Shown: positions 17,053 through 25,537 of the stretch, one piece after another | How the letters are laid out: every line of letters begins with the position of its first letter | Numbering within the stretch: position 1 is the stretch's first letter | Assembly: GCA_026713545.1 (NCBI GenBank) | Contig: JAPOOG010000048.1 | Location: 1 to 64,000, forward strand | DNA length: 64,000 nt | From: Bryobacterales bacterium | Lineage (GTDB): Bacteria > Acidobacteriota > Terriglobia > Bryobacterales > UBA6623 | Direction of reading: 5' to 3' | The notes under the pieces: model-generated | What the model was told of the DNA's origin: nothing | Databases searched by the model: none | Seen by the model: the letters and a program-made list of their open reading frames with translations, nothing else | Program-made: the position numbers and the translations under genes

Positions 17053-17066
17053 GAGGGATGGTCGCA

Positions 17067-17675
17067 ATGAACGAATCACACGCCGGATTGGTCCCCATGG
17101 TGGTGGAGCAGACCAGCCGCGGCGAACGCGCGTACGACATTTACTCCCGGCTGCTGCGGGACAACATCATCTTCGTTGGATTCCCGATCGACGACAGCGT
17201 TTCCAACCTCATCACGGCCCAGTTGCTGTTCCTGGAAGCGGAGAATCCCGACCGCGACATCTGGCTGTACATCAACTCGCCCGGAGGTTCGATCACCGCC
17301 GGCATGGCGATCTACGACACGATGCAGTTCGTGCGCCCCGACATCACAACGGTCTGCATCGGCCAAGCCGCGTCGATGGCGGCGGTTCTGCTGGCGGCGG
17401 GCGCCAAGGGCAAGCGCTACGCCCTGCCCAATTCCCGGGTACTTCTGCACCAGCCTTCGATGAGCGGGCTTGCCGGCCAGGCAACCGACATCGATATCCA
17501 CGCTCGCGAGATTTTGCGGATGCGCGAAAGGCTGAATACGATCCTCGCCAACCACACCGGCCAAGACGTGGAGACGATCAGCAAAGACGTCGAGCGCGAT
17601 TTCATCCTGGGCGCCGAGCAGTCCAAGGAATACGGCATCATCGACGAGATCATTTTCAAGAAGGGCCAGGAGTAG
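17067..17675 (+). CDS. clpP: ATP-dependent Clp protease proteolytic subunit
   Basis: A 202-residue serine peptidase that forms the tetradecameric ClpP barrel. The catalytic triad is visible: S103 in [12 protein letters not shown]128 in LLHQPS and D178 in VERDFIL. ATG 17067 is chosen because AGGAGGG (17051-17057) lies 9 nt upstream; the nearer ATG 17058 touches the Shine-Dalgarno. tig lies upstream as usual, but clpX does not follow: repeats and the frd operon do. The unfoldase must be encoded elsewhere. Confidence 0.96.
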   Translation: MNESHAGLVPMVVEQTSRGERAYDIYSRLLRDNIIFVGFPIDDSVSNLITAQLLFLEAENPDRDIWLYINSPGGSITAGMAIYDTMQFVRPDITTVCIGQAASMAAVLLAAGAKGKRYALPNSRVLLHQPSMSGLAGQATDIDIHAREILRMRERLNTILANHTGQDVETISKDVERDFILGAEQSKEYGIIDEIIFKKGQE

Positions 17676-17741
17676 GAAAACTGCCAGCTGGGAGCCTTCG
17701 TTAATAACCGGCGAGGCGCCGCCGTGCTTGATGGGAAAGGC

Positions 17742-17968
17742 CGTGTTTCGTGATTCGTGTCTCAATAACCCCGTGATTCGTGTCTCGTGATTCGTGTCTC
17801 GTGAAAACCTTTGGCGGCGGCCTGGTTTGCTCCAGAAGAAATGCCTGACGGCCTATGAACCGTAAAAGCCGTGTTTCGTGAAAACCTTCAAGGCCGCGGC
17901 ACCGGCGCGCGCGTCGTCCTGACGGCCCTCACACACACTTCACCTCGCCGTGTGGCGAGAAATGCAGG
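17742..17968 (+). repeat. Heptamer arrays and family A right half downstream of clpP
   Basis: Heptamers run at 17742-17762 and 17772-17806 (alternating CGTGATT and CGTGTCT). The family A right half follows, with a final terminus TGGCGAGAAATGCAGG at 17953-17968. It touches the frdD stop codon (minus strand, 17969-17971). No left terminus is visible. It separates two convergent transcription units. Confidence 0.78.
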
Positions 17969-18304
17969 TTAAAGCCTCGCCAGCACGTATGCGGCTACGG
18001 CTGTCCCCAGGATGGCCGCTCCGTAGCAGACGATGGGCAGCGCAACCCCAAGAACTTTCAGACCCAAGTCCGCCGCCACGTAGCGGAAGCGGTGAGCCCA
18101 ATGGAACAGGGGGAGTGAAATCAGCACGAACAGATACAGCCGGGTCAGAGGATGGCGGACGAGCAGAAGCAGATCGTGCTCTGTGATCCAGCCGGCGGGC
18201 ACGGCGATTCCGGTCAAGATGAGGGTGACCGGGACAAAGAAGGCGGCCACGACACCCCCTGCCGAGAAGAGAGACCAAAAGAGCGGCTCATTCGACTTGG
18301 CCAT
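17969..18304 (-). CDS. frdD: Fumarate reductase subunit D (membrane anchor)
   Basis: A 111-residue membrane protein with three predicted helices (about 10-35, 50-72 and 82-108). MAKSNEPLFWSLFSAGGVVAA closely follows the FrdD N-terminal pattern. With FrdC it anchors the FrdAB catalytic pair and carries quinol electrons. Its ATG lies 3 nt after the distal frdC stop at 18308, indicating translational coupling to full-length frdC. It ends at a family A repeat. Confidence 0.9.
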   Translation of the reverse strand: MAKSNEPLFWSLFSAGGVVAAFFVPVTLILTGIAVPAGWITEHDLLLLVRHPLTRLYLFVLISLPLFHWAHRFRYVAADLGLKVLGVALPIVCYGAAILGTAVAAYVLARL

Positions 18305-18307
18305 CGC

Positions 18308-18733
18308 TTACCTCAACACGATCCAGGCGATCAAAACCGAGACGACCACCCAAGCAACATAATTCGAGCCCGCGATCAGCACGGGGCTCAACCGTTCTTC
18401 TCCCCGCTAGACGACCATCGCCTTGGGTGTCAGGTTAAACCAGGTGATGCTGTGATACAGAACCAACGGCAGCGCTATGGCGTGCAGAACGACGCTCCAT
18501 CGGGACGCACTCAACCAAGAGAAGACAGAGTGGAACGAATCCGGGTCGTGGGCGGAGGCCGCCAGCACCAGCAGCAGCGCGGCGTACCCTCCCACGGCTA
18601 CGCAAGTCAGTTCGCGAACCATGAACAGGAAATAGGTCTTCCGCTTCAACCACCAAGTGGACGGCATGGGACGAAGATATTCCTTGCTTTTCCCACCTGG
18701 CGCGGCCCCGAGTCGTGAAGTTCCGTCGCTCAT
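18308..18733 (-). CDS. frdC: Fumarate reductase subunit C interrupted by an in-frame amber codon
   Basis: The frame reads 108 residues to LTPKAMVV, then TAG (18409-18407). It continues in the same frame as RGEERLSPVLIAGSNYV and a third hydrophobic helix ending AWIVLR, with TAA at 18308. The post-stop part matches the expected FrdC C-terminus (family about 130 residues, three helices), and frdD starts 3 nt after the distal stop. So the gene was, or is, 141 residues long. Either a nonsense mutation, suppression or read-through, or a base error explains the TAG. The truncated product would lack helix 3. Confidence 0.85.
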
Positions 18734-18836
18734 CTCTGTTTCCCAGACTATCGATTCGAACTTGAGGATGATTCGTATCCAGTCAGAACTTTGCCAAATC
18801 GCCGCCCGGCTCGCGGATCCGCCGCGGCGCTTCGTC

Positions 18837-19583
18837 CTACCTGTTGCCCCACGGCGTCAACAGTTCCTTCATAAACTGCTTGGTGTGGGTAACCTTGGCC
18901 TGCTGGATGGCTCCGGCCGGATCGACCTTCTTCGGACACACACGTGAGCAGTCTCCCACGAAAGTGCACTCCCAGATCCCCACGTCCTGAAAAATCACTT
19001 CAGCTCTGCTCTCGGCAGCGCCGTCTCGCGAGTCGAGGTTGTAACGCTGGGCCAGGGCGATGGCTGCCGGTCCCAGAAACTCCTGACTATGACCGTAGAC
19101 CGGACAGGCTGCGTAACAGAGCATGCAGTTGATGCACATGCTGAATTGTTTGAAATGGGCCAGTTCGGCCGGTGACTGCAGATACTCGCCTTCCTCGACC
19201 CCCTTTTCCTGATTCGGGATGAGCCACGCCTGCACGTCATCCAGCTTGTGCAAGAAGTCCTCCATGTTGATGATGAGGTCCCGGATCACGGGGAAGTAGT
19301 TGAGCGGTTCAACCCGAATCGCGCTCGGATAGTAGTCTCGCAGGAAGGTGGCGCAAGTAAGTTTAGGGTCGCCGTTGACCATCATGCCGCAACTGCCGCA
19401 AACACCCATCCGGCAAGACCAGCGATAGGAAAGCGTACCGTCGATCTCGTCCTTGATGTAATTGAGGGCGTCGAGCACCACCCAGTCCTCGCGGTAGGGG
19501 ACCTCGTAGTTCTGGTATCGGGGATGTTCTTCCTCATCAGGCTGATAGCGGAAGACTTCCAAAGTCATTGTCTGTTCGGGCAT
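18837..19583 (-). CDS. frdB: Fumarate reductase iron-sulfur subunit
   Basis: A 248-residue electron-transfer subunit between the flavoprotein and the membrane quinol site. Cluster ligands are clear: the [2Fe-2S] set in [11 protein letters not shown] and LTC, the [4Fe-4S] set in [12 protein letters not shown], and the [3Fe-4S] set in [11 protein letters not shown]. The arrangement follows FrdB/SdhB. The order A-B-C-D and the FrdC/FrdD type of anchors favour the fumarate reductase name over succinate dehydrogenase, although the complex can run either way. Confidence 0.93.
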   Translation of the reverse strand: MPEQTMTLEVFRYQPDEEEHPRYQNYEVPYREDWVVLDALNYIKDEIDGTLSYRWSCRMGVCGSCGMMVNGDPKLTCATFLRDYYPSAIRVEPLNYFPVIRDLIINMEDFLHKLDDVQAWLIPNQEKGVEEGEYLQSPAELAHFKQFSMCINCMLCYAACPVYGHSQEFLGPAAIALAQRYNLDSRDGAAESRAEVIFQDVGIWECTFVGDCSRVCPKKVDPAGAIQQAKVTHTKQFMKELLTPWGNR

Positions 19584-19615
19584 AAGTTCACGGGGCGTTC
19601 ATCACCCTTCCTCCG

Positions 19616-21403
19616 TCAATCGCCTTTCCCCCCTTTGCCGTCAACCGGACTACCGTACTTGCGTTCTGCAGGAGGCCAGCGGGTCACCACCACATCGAGG
19701 TATTCGATGCGCGGGTCGTTTTCGGTCTGATAAGCCAATGAATGTTTGAGAAATCGCTCATCATCACGTTGGGGATAGTCGGAACGTTGATGAGAGCCGC
19801 GTGATTCAGTCCGCATCAAGGCGCTGTGGCCAACCGCCTCGGACGCGTCGATCATAAATTCCAGTTCCAGCGCGGCGGTCAGCTCCGTGTTGAAGGTGAG
19901 GCTATGATCCGCCAGTTCGACCTCCCGGAACCGCTCTTTCAGTTGCCCGATCAGAGCGCAGGCGGCCCGCAGCGAATCTTCGGTTCGATAGATGCCGGCC
20001 CCGCTCTCCATCGTCCGGGTCAGTTCCGCTCGAAGTCCGGCAATCGTTTCCTTGCCGCCTTTCGGCTGAAAGAAGCGGTCTCGGATTCGTTGTTGTTCAG
20101 CTTGGCACTGAGCATGGATTTCCTCGACCGCAATGACGTCTTGCCGTGCACTGAACCGAATCGCCGCCCGCGCCGCACGCGCCCCGAACACCAGAAGTTC
20201 CGTGAGCGAATTGGAACCCAGCCGGTTGGCACCATTGATGCTCACGCAGGCACATTCGCCCGCCGCAAAGAGTCCCGCCAGGGGAGTCTCTCCATCGATG
20301 TTGGTGTGCACTCCACCCATCATGTAGTGGACCACGGGGCGCACGGGAACCAACTCATGGACAGGGTCGATCCCCACATAGTTGCGGCACAATTCACGAA
20401 CGAAAGGAATCTTCTTGTCGATCTTCTTCTCACCCATATGGCGGAGATCGAGACAGACATAATCTCCGTAGGGTCCTTCCATCGTGCGACCCTTCTCCCG
20501 TTCCTTCATGAATGCCTGAGAGAGGCGGTCGCGAGGCCCGAGTTCCATCGTCCTCTTGCGCGGGTGCCGGGGGTCGCTGACGTCAAGCGGCTCGCCCAGG
20601 TCGTAATCCTGGAGATAGCGGTGTCCGTCTTTGTTCAGCAGGATGCCCCCTTCCCCTCGGGAGGCCTCAGTGATCAGGATCCCCGTTCCCGGCAGGCCGG
20701 TGGGGTGGTATTGGACAAACTCCATGTCCTTGAGGGGAACGCCGGCTCGGTAGGCCAGGGCCATACCGTCACCGCTCTTGATGGCCGCGTTGGTCGTAAA
20801 AGGAAATATCCGTCCCCCTCCACCCGTGCAGAGAATGACCGCCTTAGCCGCGATGGGACGAATCTGACCGGTGCGCAGTTCCAACGCCGCCACTCCCTGG
20901 CAACGCCCATCGTGAGTCAGCAGGCGGGTTACGAACCATTCGTCGTATCGGGTGATGTTGTTGTACTTCAGCGCCGTCTGGAAGAGCGTGTGGAGCATGT
21001 GGAAGCCGGTCTTGTCGGCGGCGAACCAGGTCCGCTCGATCTTCATGCCGCCAAATGGCCGCACCGCCACGCTGCCGTCCGCTTCGCGGCTCCAGGGGCA
21101 TCCCCAGTGCTCGAGCTGAATCATCTCTTCAGGCGCTTCGTTGACGAAGGCCTCGACCGCGTCCTGGTCGGCCAACCAATCGGCCCCCGATATGGTGTCG
21201 TAGATATGCGCTTCCAGGCTGTCGTTGGACTTGATGACGGCAGCCGATCCACCTTCCGCGGAGACCGTGTGGGAGCGCATCGGATAGACCTTGGAAACGA
21301 CCCCTACACTCAGGTCCGCATTGGCCTCACCAATGGCGATCGCCGCCCGCAAACCGGCTCCACCACCACCCACGATCAGGATGTCGTGATTCAGTAATTC
21401 CAT
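19616..21403 (-). CDS. frdA: Fumarate reductase flavoprotein subunit
   Basis: A 595-residue catalytic subunit reducing fumarate to succinate. FAD-binding GGGGAG sits at residues 12-17. H45 in [10 protein letters not shown] is the expected covalent FAD attachment site. Active-site blocks include QYHPTG and TEASRGEGG near residues 240-255, and HYMMGGV near 360. It is the first gene of a minus-strand frdABCD operon, with frdB 32 bp downstream. Confidence 0.94.
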   Translation of the reverse strand: MELLNHDILIVGGGGAGLRAAIAIGEANADLSVGVVSKVYPMRSHTVSAEGGSAAVIKSNDSLEAHIYDTISGADWLADQDAVEAFVNEAPEEMIQLEHWGCPWSREADGSVAVRPFGGMKIERTWFAADKTGFHMLHTLFQTALKYNNITRYDEWFVTRLLTHDGRCQGVAALELRTGQIRPIAAKAVILCTGGGGRIFPFTTNAAIKSGDGMALAYRAGVPLKDMEFVQYHPTGLPGTGILITEASRGEGGILLNKDGHRYLQDYDLGEPLDVSDPRHPRKRTMELGPRDRLSQAFMKEREKGRTMEGPYGDYVCLDLRHMGEKKIDKKIPFVRELCRNYVGIDPVHELVPVRPVVHYMMGGVHTNIDGETPLAGLFAAGECACVSINGANRLGSNSLTELLVFGARAARAAIRFSARQDVIAVEEIHAQCQAEQQRIRDRFFQPKGGKETIAGLRAELTRTMESGAGIYRTEDSLRAACALIGQLKERFREVELADHSLTFNTELTAALELEFMIDASEAVGHSALMRTESRGSHQRSDYPQRDDERFLKHSLAYQTENDPRIEYLDVVVTRWPPAERKYGSPVDGKGGKGD

Positions 21404-21831
21404 GATTACGATGCTGCTACAGCAGACTCATTTGATGTTCGGCCGTTCCAAGACCTGCCCCGTGAACGGCGGCGCTTCGGAAGGGATTATTAATGATCTG
21501 TAAGATTTCGCCTAAAGTCAACTTGAGGTCGACATGGCCGGTCTCGCCTCCGGCGACTTTTGAGACGAGTGATTCATGAGGGAAGGATTTCTTCGCCCTC
21601 ATGGGGAGACCGTCGAAAAGAAATAAGGATATTCAGCGATGTACTCGACGAGTCCTACTGGAGAGAACGGCGCGTTGATCCAGTGGAAGCGGTGGAGGAG
21701 CGCAGTGAATGAAGCAGGAGGATCGCCGCTTTCCGGTTAGGCTTGTCCGCATGGAACCGATCAGCGGACTCTCGGGGTAGAGTCGACGAGGACGACGATT
21801 CTCGCCCGCACCGATCCCCGGCGCCTTTTAT
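21404..21831 (-). other. Intergenic region between frdA and the membrane protein/HTH pair
   Basis: About 430 bp with no credible gene. It must hold the frd promoter on the minus strand. A TTGACT near 21521 lies upstream of AT-rich sequence, but no well-spaced -10 follows, so no firm call is made. Confidence 0.4.
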
Positions 21832-21871
21832 GTCAACAATAGTTGACGTAATGTCTACTATTTTAGATACT
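21832..21871 (+). promoter_or_regulatory. Promoter and palindromic operator of membrane protein/HTH pair
   Basis: TTGACG (21843-21848) and GATACT (21866-21871) are 17 bp apart, with ATG at 21878 six nt after the -10, again suggesting a leaderless mRNA. The palindrome GTCAACAATAGTTGAC (21832-21847) overlaps the -35 and is a likely binding site for the HTH protein encoded second in the unit. Confidence 0.65.
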
Positions 21872-21877
21872 ATAGTC

Positions 21878-22294
21878 ATGTCTTTCCGTGAAAAGAGCGC
21901 TTGGATCTCTCTGATCTCGATCGCGATCGTTGGTTTCGTCTTCTTCCTGCACGTGCCTCGGACGCTCGCGCCGCCCCCGAGCCCCGACATCTTCGACGCG
22001 CTGCTGATCTGCCTCGCGGGCCTCGTCGTCATCGAGGTCATCGCGCACGCTGTGGTTGCGATTCGGGCGCCGCTCGACGCGCAGGCGCCCAAGGACGAGC
22101 GTGAGCTGATGATTGAGCTGCGGGCGATACGCCGGGCGGCCTACGTCTACGCGCCGTTGAGCATGGGCGCGGTGTCACTACTCCACCTTGGCGCGAACGG
22201 CGCCGCCCTCGGCTACGGCGTGCTGTTGGCGCTCGTGACCGCCGAGCTCGTCAACTACGGGTCGCGCGTCCTCGATTATCGGCGCGAGCGTTAA
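21878..22294 (+). CDS. Four-helix membrane protein of an HTH-linked pair
   Basis: A 138-residue integral membrane protein with helices near residues 10-27, 38-60, 86-105 and 108-126, and short charged loops (DAQAPKDERELMIELRAIRRAA between helices 2 and 3). Such proteins commonly sit directly before a YozG-type HTH gene, as here (6-bp gap). Function unknown; no enzymatic motif. ATG 21878 is chosen by the promoter spacing. Confidence 0.75.
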   Translation: MSFREKSAWISLISIAIVGFVFFLHVPRTLAPPPSPDIFDALLICLAGLVVIEVIAHAVVAIRAPLDAQAPKDERELMIELRAIRRAAYVYAPLSMGAVSLLHLGANGAALGYGVLLALVTAELVNYGSRVLDYRRER

Positions 22295-22300
22295 GCAGTC

Positions 22301-22522
22301 ATGGCAAAGACGCGGATCACCAACTCGATACGACGGCTGCGTTTCGAGCACGACGAGATGACGCAGCAGGAACTGGCCGAGCGGGTCGGCCTCACGCGAC
22401 AGACGATCAACGCCATCGAGCTCGGCAAGTACTCGCCGTCGCTCGAAGCGGCTTTTCGGATCGCCGAGGTGTTCGGCGTGTCGCTGCAAGAGGTCTTCGC
22501 CTACGGCAGAGAGGAGGACTAG
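22301..22522 (+). CDS. Xre-family HTH regulator, Cro/CI type
   Basis: A 73-residue single-domain regulator. The helix-turn-helix reads MTQQELAERVGLTRQTINAIELGKYSPSLE with the standard Cro/CI spacing, followed by AFRIAEVFGVSLQEVF. It resembles small YozG-like repressors paired with a membrane protein. It probably controls its own unit through the GTCAAC/GTTGAC palindrome at 21832-21847. Confidence 0.88.
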   Translation: MAKTRITNSIRRLRFEHDEMTQQELAERVGLTRQTINAIELGKYSPSLEAAFRIAEVFGVSLQEVFAYGREED

Positions 22523-23166
22523 AGTTTTTTCAGCGGTCGTGAAGACGGCTCCGGCGAATGCTTCGACGCGAAGAGGTCGACGAAAACCAATGCGGACGAT
22601 TCAAGCAACCACTGCGCACCGTCAAGGCCCGCTCGCTCCCCGCGCTCGCGACATGTCTCGCCGCTGCCCTCGCCGCCGTGACTCCGCACCCCATGCGAGC
22701 TTGCTTCCGTCACTGCGGCTACGGACTATTTTTCTTCGCCTTGCGCGGATCAGACAAGCAGAGAGCCTTTGGCACGGTGTCAACGTCGCTTGATCGAGAG
22801 GATGTTTCAGGTCAGTGCCGCCCCCGCCCCGCTACGCGGTGCGGATCATTCCTGCTGGAAACATCCGGACGGGTGTCAACGCCGCGTACTCAGGAGGACG
22901 TTTCAGGTCAGGCAGGGCTGCCGGCGAAGCCATCGCGGTAGGATGGAGGGATTCGAACAAGGTCGTGTCCCCGTGAAAAACGATCCGGCGTTCAAGCCGA
23001 GCCGTCTGATTCCGGCGGGCGCCGCCGACACCCTTGGGGGGATGCCGCGGGCCCGATTCGTTGTGCCCATTCCCCATGACTGAAGAGCGTTCTGTTCAGC
23101 AGAGCTCATCGAGAATTCCGGAACGCAGATGAAGCGCGACTCTCTGAACGTCCTTCCGCGAGTAGA
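22523..23166 (+). repeat. Intergenic region with two family B elements
   Basis: Family B copies at about 22744-22815 and 22840-22912, each with gcGGATCA..., gTGTCAAC and GGA(T/C)GTTTCAGGTCAG. A short frame from GTG 22972 to 23083 (KNDPAFKPSRLIPAG...) has no recognisable match and is not called. The rest shows nothing clear. Confidence 0.65.
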
Positions 23167-24231
23167 ATGACCCGTCCAGCCGACAAGGCCCGCGACAAGA
23201 AGCTCGTCGGCGCGCTGCTCCGTTGGTACCACCGTCACCATCGCGATCTGCCCTGGCGCCGAACCAATGCCCCGTATCCGATCTGGGTCTCGGAGGTCAT
23301 GCTGCAGCAGACCCGGGTCACCACGGCTCTGCCCTACTACGAGCGGTTTCTCAAGGAGTTTCCGGACGTCCATGAGTTGGCCGGCGCACCCGAAGCCAAA
23401 CTATTGGCAGTGTGGAGCGGCCTTGGTTACTACCGCCGCGCCCGTCAGATGCAGCAGGCGGCGAACGTGATTGTCACCGAACATGACGGCGTGTTTCCCG
23501 ACTCCTATGACGGACTACTGGCGCTTCCGGGAATCGGCCCCTACACCGCTGCCGCCATTGCGAGTATTTCGTTCAACCGTGCTCATGCGGTGGTCGACGG
23601 GAATGTGATCCGTGTGATGAGTCGGTTCATCAACGAGACCGGCGAGGTGAGCCGCACCGAGACGAAGGAGAGGCTGCGGCGCAGGATGCAGGCTCTCGGC
23701 GAGGCGGGAGCGCCCCGTCGTTTCGGCCTGTTCAATCAAGCCGTTATGGAACTCGGCGCAACCGTCTGCGCGCTGCGCAATCCTCGCTGCTTGTCGTGTC
23801 CGCTGAGGGACGCCTGCCAAGCACGCAGACGGGGGGTGCAGGGATTACGACCGGTCAAGGCCGTCAAGGAGCGATCGGTCGAACTCGAGATGGCGGTTGC
23901 TGTCGTCAGGCGTGCCTCACACTACCTCATGCGAGAGCGCCCAGAGGACTCCGAACTCATGCCCGGCTTTTGGGAACTGCCGGAGATAACGGGCACGGCG
24001 CTCGCAGACGATTGCTTTGATGCGCTCGGCATCCGTCGTGGCGAGCATCTCGGGAATTTCCGGCATGGCATTACGTTCCGCTCCTACCGGGGGTCGGTCT
24101 ACCGCTCCAAGATCGAGGGGAGGGCGCCTGGCGGCTACCGTTGGGTGCCGGAGCAGAGTCTCGAGGAGATGCCCCTGACAACGGTTGCCCGCAAAGCATT
24201 GAGAATCGCTCTGGACGCAAGGAATAGATGA
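23167..24231 (+). CDS. mutY: A/G-specific adenine DNA glycosylase
   Basis: A 354-residue base-excision repair enzyme removing adenine opposite 8-oxoguanine. It has a helix-hairpin-helix LPGIGPYTAAAIAS, the catalytic Asp in VVDGNVIRV, and the Glu in SEVMLQQTRV. The iron-sulfur loop follows C-x6-C-x2-C-x5-C (CALRNPRCLSCPLRDAC). The C-terminal third fits the NUDIX-like 8-oxoG recognition domain. ATG 23167 is the only plausible start; no clear Shine-Dalgarno precedes it. Family B repeats lie upstream. Confidence 0.94.
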   Translation: MTRPADKARDKKLVGALLRWYHRHHRDLPWRRTNAPYPIWVSEVMLQQTRVTTALPYYERFLKEFPDVHELAGAPEAKLLAVWSGLGYYRRARQMQQAANVIVTEHDGVFPDSYDGLLALPGIGPYTAAAIASISFNRAHAVVDGNVIRVMSRFINETGEVSRTETKERLRRRMQALGEAGAPRRFGLFNQAVMELGATVCALRNPRCLSCPLRDACQARRRGVQGLRPVKAVKERSVELEMAVAVVRRASHYLMRERPEDSELMPGFWELPEITGTALADDCFDALGIRRGEHLGNFRHGITFRSYRGSVYRSKIEGRAPGGYRWVPEQSLEEMPLTTVARKALRIALDARNR

Positions 24232-24324
24232 AGAGCCGCGTGCAAGATGGAGCGTTTTCAAGATTTCCTTCAAGGGAACCTTCAGTGATTGCTCGCGTAT
24301 TCTTGAGCAGAGAGGCGCCATCGA

Positions 24325-24963
24325 ATGAGCAAACACGGAACTCGTAGAGCTGACACGGGGGACGGTCAACAGGAAACGATTTCGGGGGCGGTCGTGGACC
24401 AGCAGGCTGAGGACAAAACGGCGACGGAAGAGGCGTTGCGGGAGGCCGAGCCGGAATCAGCCGCGCCAGCCGGCCCGGCGACCAAAGACCTGCCCATTGA
24501 CGAAGACACCACATCTCTGCAGGACGCGGAGCAACCGAAGGATTTTTCCGAACAGGCAGAGGCCAGCCCTGCCGATGCAGCGGACCCGCAAGGGGGATCT
24601 GCCCCCAAGACGAAGACCGTCTTTTGTGTCGCCTGCGGTGCAGAGATGAACCGCAGCGACAAGTTTTGTCACGTCTGCGGTTGGGACCGCCGCGTCCCGC
24701 CCACACCCTCTCCACAACGGCCAGTAGACCCCAACCCCTCGCCCTACAACCGTCTGGCCGCACTCCTGCTTTGCCTGATTCTAGGATTCCTGGGGTTGCA
24801 CCGCTTCTACGTCGGCAAGGTCGGTACGGGTCTGCTTTGGCTGTTTACGCTGGGCTTCCTTTCCGTCGGAGTGATCTTCGATCTCGTCCTGATCGCGACG
24901 GGCGAGTTCCGCGACGCCGAACAGCGGCGCGTGTTGCGCTGGGCCGACCCGCAAGTCGGCTAG
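24325..24963 (+). CDS. Zinc-ribbon TM2-domain membrane protein
   Basis: A 212-residue protein. The first 95 residues are low-complexity and acidic. A zinc ribbon (CVACG...CHVCG) follows near residues 100-120, then a TM2 domain: two helices with the turn GFLGLHRFYVGKVGTGLLWL. TM2 proteins are common and their role is poorly defined. It is encoded 94 bp after mutY on the same strand. Confidence 0.85.
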   Translation: MSKHGTRRADTGDGQQETISGAVVDQQAEDKTATEEALREAEPESAAPAGPATKDLPIDEDTTSLQDAEQPKDFSEQAEASPADAADPQGGSAPKTKTVFCVACGAEMNRSDKFCHVCGWDRRVPPTPSPQRPVDPNPSPYNRLAALLLCLILGFLGLHRFYVGKVGTGLLWLFTLGFLSVGVIFDLVLIATGEFRDAEQRRVLRWADPQVG

Positions 24964-25311
24964 TTTCTTTTCTCGTACGCCTCGGAACGGCTCCTTCTTT
25001 TGGCAGGCTGCAACATGGAGTGACGTTGAGCGGCCCTGGGAACCGGCAGGACCGAAACCGAACCGCCCGAGAAAGGAGGCAGGCTGTCGGAGGCCGGTCA
25101 GCGAGCGCCGCGAGAAACGGTAGGTTCCGCCGTGGCAGGGACGCCGGCAAGCAGGGAAGAGGAAGAAGGTGGCAACATGGGAAGCCCTGCAGGAAGTGAG
25201 GCAGACACCAAACCAGCAACTCGTGAGAGTGAGGCTGGGTCTGCAGGGTGGCGGAGAGGCCTGTAGTACCGGGGAAGCGGGGTAATACCCGGGGAGGGAA
25301 GGGGGCTCCGT
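24964..25311. other. Non-coding stretch beside IS110 remnant
   Basis: About 350 bp without a convincing gene. It lies on the 3' side of the IS110 transposase remnant and contains an inverted CCTGCAGG-type motif (near 25185 and 25245) and a G-rich GGGGTAATACCCGGGG. It could be leftover non-coding end of the insertion sequence, but no end or target duplication could be defined. Confidence 0.35.
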
Positions 25312-25515
25312 CTGACATCTGCGGTCGTCGCGCAGCAGGGCGTTGAGGAGCGTGACGAGCTTGCGCATGACGACGACAAGGGCCAGCTTGGGCTCGCGGC
25401 CCTTGGCCACGAGGCGGTCGTAGAGCGCCTTGCAGGCGGCGTTGCAGCGGATCGCGGCGACGGCCGCCATGTAGAGCAGGTTGCGGGGGTAGCGGCGCCG
25501 TCCGGAACTGGCCCC
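25312..25515 (-). mobile_element. IS110-family transposase C-terminal remnant
   Basis: The minus strand encodes SSGRRRYPRNLLYMAAVAAI, then RCNAACKALYDRLVAKG and PKLALVVVMRKLVTLLNALLRDD. This is the conserved C-terminal tail of IS110/IS1111 (transposase_20) proteins. The DEDD catalytic N-terminus is absent and the frame runs on without the usual stop, so it is a dead fragment. It abuts a family A repeat end at 25522. Confidence 0.75.
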
Positions 25516-25521
25516 GCTACG

Positions 25522-25537
25522 TGGTGAGACATGCAGG
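25522..25537 (+). repeat. Single family A terminus at a stop codon
   Basis: TGGTGAGACATGCAGG (25522-25537) directly follows the stop of the minus-strand gene ending at 25538. The rest of the element appears displaced by the IS110 remnant. Confidence 0.7.

Noticed and set aside
17058-17060. ATG 17058 as the clpP start
   Set aside because: It touches the Shine-Dalgarno, whereas ATG 17067 has ideal spacing and a family-like N-terminus.
19826-21397. 523-codon frame opposite frdA
   Set aside because: Antisense shadow; frdA is unmistakable on the minus strand.
22972-23083. Short frame KNDPAFKPSRLIPAG before mutY
   Set aside because: No ribosome binding site of note, no recognisable family, 36 codons only.
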